This document shows, piece after piece, positions 9,601 through 20,200 of a DNA stretch of 64,000 bases; within the stretch, counting starts at the first letter, position 1, and each line of letters starts with the position of its first letter. The position numbers were made by a program, and so were the translations under genes. Below the pieces are notes generated by a model. That model did no database searches, was not told where the DNA came from, and saw only the letters and a list, made by a program, of their open reading frames with translations. The DNA is taken from positions 22,884,178 to 22,948,177 of the forward strand of contig CM055107.1 of assembly GCA_029204225.1 (NCBI GenBank). The letters are read 5' to 3'. This DNA comes from Diphasiastrum complanatum (Eukaryota > Streptophyta > Lycopodiopsida > Lycopodiales > Lycopodiaceae).

Positions 9601-11514
9601 TCATTGTTTTGACAATATTACACCTCTTTACTTAGTCTCTTAGAGTTTGTGGACTGAATTTTTATAGTTGTTGTTACCTTGCTCTATTACTTTTAAAAAG
9701 CATATTGTTTTTCTTCCTTCAATTTAATGACTTTTCACCTATTCTTACTTCGATTTTTGTTTTTGTCTTTTTTTTTTCTATATTGTTCTCTCTCTTTTTT
9801 TGGTTTCTTTATGCATTCTATGTCTTGATGTTTGGTTTGTTTTTATGGTTTTATGTTTTATTCAATTTCTTTTGGTTTTTTGCATCTTGTTTTTTATCTC
9901 TTTTATAGTTTTTAATATTTTTCATTGAATTGTTTAATGCTCTTCATTTTTTTTTCTCTCAATTGTTACTTCTATTTTTTATATGTCTTTTCAATTGCTC
10001 GTGCCTTTTGCTTTGTACTTTTCATTCTGTCAATTCCCTAGACTGATGTTCATTGCTTTGCTCAAGTTTGTTGATCCTTGGTTGTGAGTTTTTGATCTAT
10101 TCATCTTCTAGTTGGATTCAGTTCCATCTTTATTTTGTTGTCTGGCATGTCTTTTTTTACTTTTCATAGTGCTCTTTTATGCTTGGATTTATGTGTCTCT
10201 TTCTCTTTATAGTATTTTTAGAATTTTTTTTCCCTCCTTGGTCTACTCATATACATCTTGTTGATGTTATCGGCTTCTCCCTCTCAGGGACGGTTTCCAA
10301 GAGATTTTGTCTTTTGTTGTGGGAGTTGGTGCTCAAGGTGTATATTCTGGCTACGAGCACCCGCCCAAGCCACCCGTTGAAACACAAGAGCCTGGGAGGA
10401 GAGCACCCGAGCACCTAGAAACCAAGGTCTGTTGGTCCCCTAAGCACAGTGATTAAAATAGTCCAACACGCAATATCAACTGAATTTATCTCTTATGTGC
10501 TGAAAGTCATCTATGCATTAGAGGAATTCCAAAATTTAAAAAAACCCCTTGTAAAGATACTTTTAATTTTTCTCTCTAGTTTCACCACATGGCCCAATCA
10601 AAATGCACAAATTTCAAATCTACGCAACGAACGGCCTCTCTTTCTTTTGTGGTGTGCTCTTAAGGACGTTGCTACTTGTTAGAGATGGGATTTTACCTTC
10701 AAGCAAGCATGTGGCAAAAGTTGTTCACCTCACGAAAAGAAAAAATGAATGATTAAATTAGATTAGGGATTGTCGAGATTAATTCAGCAATTGCTAGTTG
10801 GTTTGATATCATTTGATTGACATTAGTTGAATATTATAAGTAGGTGTTGAAAACGGTTATGAAGAGTTCAAATTATTTAGACATCTAAGATATCCATGCA
10901 TTCTTTGATCTTTTGGACATTTAGCACTTGTTTTTTACTGTTCTTGCTTGCTAGTCTACGTTGTGTCAATACTAGCTTGCAATATTGATGGAGATGAAGT
11001 TAGCAATGAATCCAATCCCTCTTGTGGATTTATTACATCCAATCAAGGTCCAAAATTTTTAGTTCTTCACATAATATTAGAACCTTGTTCAAGAGGTTTT
11101 AAGTGTTTGATCCATTCTGAAATCCAAAAATAGCATTTTGAGAACAAAAAGCTAATCTTGGAGGGGCAAGTTTCTAAAAAGTGGTAGCACTGAAAATTTG
11201 AAATTTGTCATTGCAAATAGGCTTCAGGAGTCTTTCTCACATAGGTGAAAGTGTGCAAGACCAATGACCAGAGATCAAACCATTCCTTTGAGTTAGGCCC
11301 AAATTAGCATTTATTGAGATTTTTTTTTTTTTCTATTGTCCTAGATGTGGAGAAAGCTACAAAGATTTCAAAACTAATGGTAGGATTTTATTTGGATCAT
11401 CAAATCCATTGTTTTGATCTATTTTTTAGGTGTCAAAATTTTATTTTTGTGGGCCTGATCTAAGATCAAGAAGTGGGGAGAAGGGAAGTTTCTTTGAGTG
11501 CCTGTAGAAGTCAA
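9601..11514 (+). other. Intergenic DNA with a T-rich tract; no gene seen
   Basis: From about 9680 to 10250 the plus strand is strongly T-rich with runs such as TTTTTTTTTC. Frames there read as Phe/Leu-rich strings and look like a composition effect. The rest (10260-11514) shows no domain, LTR edge or RNA gene that I can support. Confidence 0.5.
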
Positions 11515-11905
11515 AAATCTTCATTTTTGTGTAGAATTGACAAGGGGGGTATATGAAGCTATAAGTGTTTCTAGTCAAAAAAAAAAATCTGTGAGAGTGT
11601 GTGGGTCATATTGAGATTCCAATAAAATATCTGGAATAGGGAGGAGTGCAATTTTAGATTTTAAAACTCGAGTGAGATCTCTGAAGATCTCTAGGTGTCA
11701 CTTGCTTCCAATTTCTTCATTTTTGTGTAGAATTGACAAGCAAGTTGTATGAAGCTCAAATTGTTCCTATCAATATTTGTTTGTGAGAGTTTGAGGTTCA
11801 AGTTGAGATCCCACTAAAGTGCCTAGAATAGAGAGGAGTCTAGTTTTTGAGTTTAAAACTTGAGTGAGATCTTTGTGAATCTCTATGTGTCAATTACATT
11901 CAATT
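11515..11905 (+). repeat. Two diverged tandem copies of a ~196-bp unit
   Basis: CTTCATTTTTGTGTAGAATT occurs at 11519 and again 196 bases later, followed in both copies by TGTATGAAGCT/TATATGAAGCT, GTGAGAGT, GGAGGAGT/GAGAGGAGT and TGAGTGAGATCT-type blocks. No coding potential is evident. Confidence 0.7.
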
Positions 11906-12081
11906 GCTTTTGAGATTGAGAGTCTAGATTGGAGAGCTTGTTCAAAATGGAAAAAGATCTTTGTAGATCTTCCAATTTGTAAAAAGATGACACAAATTAG
12001 GTTGCAAAGGAGTGCAAGTCCAAAGAGGAACGAAAGCTTTGGAGCCTTTTTAGTACTTTGTTTACAAGGAGTTAGATCAAG

Positions 12082-12321
12082 ATGGGATCTATTTGTGAAT
12101 TTCTCTTGGAATTTAGTGAGAGGTTGAATCCAACTAACTATTGTAAATGGAAGGTTATAATGGATACATTTCAAATACTTCAAGACCTATATGATTTTTT
12201 TCTTGATGAGATAGATGAGGCTCTAGGTGGACAAAAGATACAAAGGTTTAAGAAGAAGTCAAATATTGCTCTCTACATATGCATTAAGATGAATGTGAGT
12301 AATGAATTGCTAAAAGAGTAG
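12082..12321 (+). pseudogene. Copia gag N-terminal fragment
   Basis: The frame reads SERLNPTNYCKWKVIMDTF and, further on, ALYICIKMNVSNELLKE. This matches the UBN2/DUF4219-type start of copia gag seen complete in element A (60816 to 60208). It stops after about 79 codons, exactly where an oppositely oriented gag-protease fragment begins. Confidence 0.75.
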
Positions 12322-13190
12322 CTTCTTGTACAAAAATGAAATTTATAGTTCCTAGGTAAGGTGTAAGATGTGAGAAATATTCCCTTTTGTCAGACATGTG
12401 AGAACGTGTCCCACTATCAATCCACCATGGATCTTCAACTTTGACACGATATGATGAAAGCTTGATACCGTGAGAGACCTCATGATCACTTTCCTCTTCT
12501 TTTTGCTTATGTTGGCTTGAGTTTGTGCATTCTTCCTCTTGAAGCACTCTGAGACAGTGTGTCTCATCTTGCTACAATAGTAGCATTTAATCTTTGGACT
12601 TGTCCTTCTTGAATTTTGTTGAATTTAACAAAGATTGTGATTTATCTTCATCCTTGGCTTGTTCCTTCTCAAATGCTCCTCTTTTCCACTTTGTCTTGCC
12701 CTTGACTTTGAAGAACAATGTTTTGTCATCACCCTCATTAATAGAGAGTCTCTCCAATCGAGCTTTGACTTGGCTTCCTCTATTCTCTTTGGCCATCAAG
12801 ATGTGTTGGAGATCATCTAGACTTGGCAACTTCCCATAATAGCCAAGAATTGGACAGGATTAGGAATAGGTAACTCATTTCCTAAACCATTCATAACTAC
12901 TTGTACCAACTCATTCTCTTTTAGAGGCTCTCCTACATAAAATAATAATAACAATAATAAAGCTATTCAACACATATCAATGTCCACTCTCATTTTTGCC
13001 TCAAATACATTGAAGTACTTGATACTTTAACAAAAGCAATTCAGAAATATTTTTAGACGCATATATAATTCAAAAACCTTCTCAGGCCTCCTTGGCCGAG
13101 GTGCAAGCATTGTACATGTTTGATCAACTCATTAGCAACATTCATCTTGATACAATGAAGAGAAATCTTGCATCTCTTTTTGGGGAGATG
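12284..13190 (-). pseudogene. Copia gag to protease fragment, degenerate
   Basis: On the minus strand, starting from 13190: KMNVANEL of gag (around 13130), then VGEPLKENELVQ (about 12930) and AIMGSCQ, the PSLDDLQHILMAKENRGS stretch (12829 down), a Lys-rich linker, a zinc knuckle CYYC...RHTVSECFKR (about 12590-12540) and a protease-like WWIDSGTRSHM (about 12420). The stretches lie in different frames with stops between them. Spacing within the gag N-terminal half suggests a deletion around 12930-13080, where an AT-rich (ATA)n run occurs. Confidence 0.7.
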
Positions 13191-13199
13191 ATTTTTGGG

Positions 13200-14818
13200 A
13201 AGCATTTCTTGGCGAGCAGTTTCATGGCAAAGGCGAGCATCTTTAGCACATGCTCGCCCTTCATCCCAATCATAAAGTTGAACCTTTCATCCTTGCAACA
13301 AGCAATTTCACTACAAAGGCGAAGCATCTTGAGAACATATTCACCCTTCATCTCAGTCATGTAGGGTTTAGGGTTTAGGTCAACAATTGAACAAAAAAAC
13401 ATTTCATTTTGGACATTGGTAATTTTTTGCTAATACACAGTTTGCTTTAGAAAGAATTTATTTTTTTTTTGCAATACCCAACGGTGTTTGCAATTGTGGG
13501 AGACTGGTGAAGATGGAGCTCTTAGGCTCTGAGTCACACTTTCATTCCTAAACTCAAACAAAAATAATGTTAAAAATTTTCTCATGTTAGAGAAATGCTC
13601 GCCACCATACAATTTCTCACAAGAGTGCTCACCAAAATCTGCTCGCCATGAAATACTCCCTAATAAATCTCACCCCTCTTTTACTTTGTTGCTTCTTTTT
13701 CCTCCATTAACAATCAAGTATGATTCAAAATCTATGTGCCACTGTGGAGTTCTTGTTAAGGTAAGCTAGAATTAAGATAATGTGTTGATCTTAAGTGATC
13801 ATTTGCTTTTGATTTGTTTCTTTGTGCAATTTCTAATTAAGTTATAATTAGTTTAAATTCTTTTGGTCTCATTTTAACATCATATCAAAACCGGATTGAA
13901 AGTGAGCATTAGATTTGATCTTAATAAGCTTCAATTCCTAAAATACTTGTAGTTACAAAAATGATACTAATATTTGATTTCTCTAGTCAATACGCATCAA
14001 TTGTTGACCTCCAACAATTGCTGGAAGCAAGAGAGATTGAATGAGATGGAACACCATATGTATAAATGACAATCAAACACGTGCAAGACAAAAGAGTCAA
14101 CTAATGGAGATAACAAAAGAATAGGGTGGATCCAAAGCATGTTAAAACTGCAGTAAAGGTGAACTCAAATAACTTTCTAAGAAAATATGATAATGAAGAA
14201 GTCAATCGCATATGACGCCAACAAACATTTAGCAAAAGACCCCATTAAGAATGAGAAAATCAGTATGGAGTTATTCACCTTCAAGAAGTATAATGTTGGT
14301 TAAGATCTCCTTTGCTCTCCTTCAAGGACTGGAGTTCTATTCCATTCAGTGGTGCAAAAGGTGATGCAAGCAAAAGAATCTATGAAGTCATCAGCATTCT
14401 AACTGATCAAGATGTAGAGCAATTCTTGGATTTAAAATGGAGTGACTCCCTTAAGAATACCTAACCATAACATATCACATCAGACCAGCAACTTTCTGCT
14501 AGCTCCTTTTAAACTTCAAAATCAAAAGTGTTTAGAAGTACAGAATTTTCTAATAATGCAAAGCATATTTCTATGTAGCCAATATGCACCTGTGCAAAAT
14601 AGTCATAACTCAAAAATGAATACTCAGATTGAACTCACTGCAGTCCCTTAATATGAAGGGTAGTATAAAAATCAATTGAAACATTAGCAATATAATACTA
14701 AATAGAGTTAGATTGATAGACCGACTACTTTCGTGAGACGCTTTTCATGCCCAGCATTCTTTCTTTCTCAGAAAACCGTAAAGACAAAGGCGCTTTTCTA
14801 AGGTCTATTATGAGCTCC
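13200..14818. other. Region downstream of the V-ATPase gene; no further gene seen
   Basis: It holds two imperfect copies of a ~69-bp block (about 13210-13345) and a short telomere-like run, AGGGTTTAGGGTTTAGG, at 13363-13379. The part near 14700-14818 probably contains the 3' UTR of the V-ATPase gene. The open frames here are short and show no domain. Confidence 0.5.
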
Positions 14819-17225
14819 TTATCGTGATTGACCAGCACGTGATGACAGAATGATGCCAACAATGAGGCCATACAAGGCAAGTGCCTCAGCAAAAATAAGA
14901 ATCAGAATCATCCCAACAAAGAGTTTTGGTTGTTGAGCATTGGCCCTGCCAGAGAACACCAGAACCAAGTTTGCTTGTTAGGACAATATCCAAGTTACTA
15001 CTTCATAGATTACACAACATACAAAATTTCCAACTTAGCAGGCTTAGTCAGGTATTTGTAAAGATCGAAAATTGCAAACAAAAGGACATCAGGAGCCAAA
15101 CAGAAAATGTGAGTAAATTATGGAAGTTGGCAGATAAAACCAAGGTGAGATGAAAAAGCTATTCCAAAATTCCTGACTCCATGATCAGTGCAAGAAAGTT
15201 TTAAATGGTACATACAAACATCATCAGTGCAAGAAATTTTTAAATGATACATACAAGCATCATCAATACAGCATTATGTGAAGCATTAGATGCAATTCGA
15301 AGTCAAAAAATTCCACTTCCAACATTGAGAGAAATCTCACCTAACACCAGCATCTCCAACAATACCAATTGCCATTCCAGCAGATAGACCAGCCAGGCCA
15401 CATGCTAGTCCAGACGACAGATGAGCATAGCCATCAAACAGATAATAGGGTTTTGCTTTAGGATTGATTCCAGTGCTTATAATAACTGCAATGATCAAAC
15501 CATATATGCCAAGAACACCAGCCATAACAACTGGCACAATTGACTTCATGACAAGCTCAGGCCTCATAACACCCATAGATGCCACTCCCACTCCACTCTT
15601 GGCAGTTCCATAAGCAGCACCCATACCTGCAAAACACAGTACCTCAACAACGGTTTCACTTCTTATGATCCTGTAAAGTGAAATTACAGTTCCAACTGTC
15701 CAATCAATGAATGGACCACAAATCTAAAAAGCCAACTTTCAAAGTGCGCACAGATGACATCTTCCATGGAGAATGAAAACACCTTCAGCATTAACTGCTT
15801 AGTTTATAACAAAACTGTAGAACCACACACACAACTAACAACTTTGTCCACTGAAGCCCTACACATAAATAAGCCCTCAACCTAAAGCACAGAACTGAAA
15901 AATGAGTCCAAAGGGGCTTACATACAGGGACCCTACAGCCTCCTGCGCCCTATCAAAGAAATGCCTAATACTAGTTCCATTAACTTAGGCCCTTCCCAGT
16001 AAGGGTGCTCTTACATTAATCGACTATTACACTTCGGAATTTTTCTTTAGATAGGAGATTGTAGTCATCAATGCGGGGTCCCTGAATTACTACTTCGCTA
16101 TTGACCCCAATAATTAAGTACTAGGCCCACCCTAAATCTGGATAAGGTTGGAGATCCTGGCCCTTATCCTACAGTACCTTCCTAGAAGGTTCTTTTAAGG
16201 GCCTCGAAACTAGTGTACATAGGGTCATTACTGGTTATTCTACAGCTTACGACTATGATGTCTATGAGACTTGAGTGTCTGCATAGGAGATGCTTGGCAG
16301 TGCTCCTTTGTGGGTGGACAGACCTGCACATCAGTGCCATGTTGGTTTTATGGTGTTCCTTCTCTGTTTCTAGCATTATATGAAGTACTGTTCTTATGCG
16401 ATGCCTTATTTGTGATGTGTGTGCATTACTCTCCTATAAAACTAATTTGCACTTTGAACAAGTTAATGATATGATCCAATCCAGTACTAATCATAGCTGG
16501 ATACTCTTGGAGAATGTGATTACACAATCAGCTGTCTTCTTTAGTTCCCACCAGGGTCAATGGCCTAACGTACCCTGCTCTAGCAATCTAACCATGTTCT
16601 CAGCTAGTTTACTTCTCTGCTAACAAACATTATGGATGTACTAGCCATCCCTCTGATAGTTCCAACTTGCAACTACATAACAGACTCGTTATGACCTATC
16701 ACAGTTCACATTGCCTAGAAGATATCCTGGTGCACTTTCTTTTTAGTAACAAAGTCATCAAATGTACCCACTGAGGGACCATGTCTCCTACTCTATATTT
16801 TAGATTTGTACAGACTTCTGGCGATAACTCTCCATTTGTTGAAGCCTAAAGAGATATTGCCAATATATCGTTACCCCCCGCTGCCTCTGATTTATGAACT
16901 ATTCCAGACCATGAGCCCTAGTTTGCAACTACATAACAGACTCGTTATGACCTATCACAGTCCGCACTGCCTAGAAGATCCTGGCGCACTTGCTTGTTAG
17001 TAACAAAGTCACCAAATGTATGATTTTACAAACTTCTCAAGACAACTCTCCATTTGTAGAAACCTAGAGAGATATTGCCAATGTACTACTTGATGAATTG
17101 CCCTTACCTATGCAGTATCTTAACTACAATACTAGATCTTGAGAAACTTAGTTATGCAAAACATCCAATACAAGGAGAATAGCATACACACCTCACAACA
17201 CCAAAAGTTAAAAGAAATGAATGGC

Positions 17226-17263
<38 letters not shown>

Positions 17264-20200
17264 GTGGGTCCTCCAAGTCCCCTAAAGGCAAGCACCTCAT
17301 GTACATGTATGGAAAGTATAGGTGTCAACCATATGATTAAAGTGATTCTGAAGCAAATCACTATTAGACATCTTGAGTGAGAAGAATTTCCTTCTGAAAT
17401 GCAACTTAGAAGTCATGTCTCTCTCATATAGTACGCTCAAGATGTCCCATACTTCTTTCGAAGTTTGAGCTTCAAATACATGGCCAATTTGTGTATCTGA
17501 TGTATTGAGAACGATTAGAGTGAAAGCTTTACCATCCTTCGATTTCCATTTTGAGTCGGTTGTGTCGTCTTCAAGTTTCACTTCAATACCTATGACAACA
17601 TCCCATAGCTCATTGGCAATCAGCAAGGTCTTCATCTTAAATTTCCACAAATGATAATTGGATCCATTCAGCTTGTCTACTATGAGACCGACTTTACTTT
17701 GTGAATCCACCTAGAAGTTAGCCTGTTGATAATCGATGACCTAAGAATGAAAAATAGTATTGATAATATCAAGACACCATTACCATGCAATGCTCCAATT
17801 GGAAATCAGTAAAAATGCTTTGATACCGTGTTGGAAGAAGGAAAGAAGACTTAATAGAAAAAGGTGCATTCGATAGATGCTACTATCAGGCTCTGCGGAA
17901 AGATCCTTCTTCTAATGCATGAACTACACCTATCAAATTCGAACAAAACTATTGCGACAATTGTCATGTTCGATTCTACTTGATTCTAACTTTGAGAACA
18001 TCAGATTGGTTAGATTGACGCAATAAATTTATATAATCGATTCAGTAAGTAGCATGTCAAATCAGATGAATAGCGATCACAAAACAATAGTGGATGCAAC
18101 CGCGTACTCGAAACTAACTCTGTATGATGCACTTCCGCTAATAAGCGATAAAGCACTACTAGCAATAATCTATGATCCTTAACTTCTCTTCAAATGAGGA
18201 AGAATAACTAGAATTAGGATCATAAACTCAAAAAATGATCAACTATTTATACTAGTTAGGAATGCCAATAGGCTCATCCAAATGACGGTTAGGGCAGCAA
18301 TTTAGCCAGGTCACAATTGGCAATTAGCCATAATGCGTTGTCACTTATCCAATTAGGTTACAGAGTAATTACTTGCTAACAATGGTTAGGGCAAGTAGTT
18401 AGCTTCAAAATAAGTGGTAACATGTTTTGTTAACATTCAATAGTTCGAACACCTTTGATAGTCTTTGTCGTTGTCAAACCCGACTGTTAACTATTCCCGT
18501 GTATTTTTGCAGACTATGTCACAACATGAGGAAAACTGCAAAAACTGGATAGCTAAATGGATGTAGATTAAAGATCGGATTATGAGGATAATAATCCAAC
18601 AATTCCAAGGACAAGACTAGTATGCAAACTTTCTTAGAAGATGAGAGCAGATTAAGATGTGAAGAAAGTTATTGTACTTGATGTACTTTGAGATTATGAG
18701 ACTTTTGAACCTAAGGTGAGTATTCAAAATGGTGTGGACAATTCTAAGTTGCACTGGCACACCGTTCCGAAATGCAATGTTCCAAGGTATACGTGAAAAT
18801 GAAGGATAACTAATTTCAAACAGTTGAAAATAATTTGTCTTGTCCATATGACAGAGGTAAACTTTCATGGTAAATATTTTAAATGGCATAACCAAACCCT
18901 AGAAATGGATTCTAAAAAAAACAAATTTCTAAAAAGTTTTTTTAGAGTGGAAGGTCATCCTGATTCCTGAATCCTAGCTTATAGTACTATCCATAGATAC
19001 CCGTTTCGAACCGGTTTAAAATATCGCTCTGTACATTCAGAGCAAAACAGTTCCATTCAACTTCCATACATTCGGAACGGGTGGATTTATCTTCCCTTTG
19101 AAAAAAATTATTTATACATTTGCAAATAATGTACATAGAATCAATAAGGAAAAAAAAAATTAGTAACCTCTTGATCTGGAACGACGTTGAATTTCGAGAC
19201 CATTCCGGAATGCTCTCGAAACGCAGCGTTCCGGAACGGGGTGCATCCTAGGGACAATTACTGACTAAGATGGTCGATGGCCATGGACATGTGCATCATT
19301 GTGGCAGAGGACCTGCTCTAAGTGTACATAGGAGTGGATGTGCTCATTAGGAGATTTCTCCAAAAGGAGTTAGATGATATGCACTACAATGATACTCCAT
19401 AAATTTGTGCTATGTTGTTGATACAAGCAAGAGCAAGACAACAATGCTAGTGCCACGAGACGCCGAGGACTCGAAGCAAAGAGGCTCAGCTCAAGGTGAT
19501 CAAGCACTAATCTCAATGTTGAAAGTGGATCTATTGAGTCAATAATCCAAGCTTCAATGAATTGTGAAAGAAAGCTAGAAGAGTACCTCAGGCTGGGGTA
19601 CCTAGCTTTTCATAAATTACCATTCACCTTAGCTCTCAATCTCATCAAGGATGCAGTTGCTCAAAAGTTTACTCCATTCATCTCATGTTTGTGCACTTTG
19701 ATGTAACACTTGATGTTTGGAGAGCATTTCCTTTCTCGTTCAAAGTTCTATTCGACGAAGTTTTGTATGCTAGAATAAGAAGGAACATCCAAGTTTTACA
19801 CAAAACACCTCAATCATGATGTGATGGCTAAAGGTGTTATTTTGAATTAAGCCAAGACAGTTGTGGATTGAGCACGTTCAAGACCTATACAAAAAGGTTG
19901 GCTCAAGTCATAATCTCCGCTTTCATACTACAAAGCTATTAGAAACCTCTCCAAGGTAGTGGTAGTTAGTCCATGGTTGGACCAATTACTAGATAGTGAC
20001 ATCATATGACGTGCTTCTAATCACATGGTCGTCCAATATGGTGTAGTGTGTAAGGGCCTCTTTCCATGCAACTCGTTCACCCAAGCATGATGATGTTTTC
20101 AGATAGAACAAGTTGTTGAATGGGTGAGCGGGTTTGCAAATTTCAGAGAAATCAAGTCCTGGAGAGAACGGGTGACCCGTTTGTAAGAAACCTAGACACC

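Noticed and set aside
9705-9908. Hydrophobic Phe-rich frame
   Set aside because: Explained by the T-rich tract; no start context or family match.
13363-13379. Telomere-like TTTAGGG run
   Set aside because: Fewer than three repeats; too short to call an interstitial telomere.
15337-15624. Exon 2 of subunit c taken as a complete gene starting at its own ATG
   Set aside because: Lacks the N-terminal helix, and exons 1 and 3 join in phase to the full family length.
17152-17361. Minus-strand frame with Leu-Ser repeats
   Set aside because: Translation of the (AG)n microsatellite.
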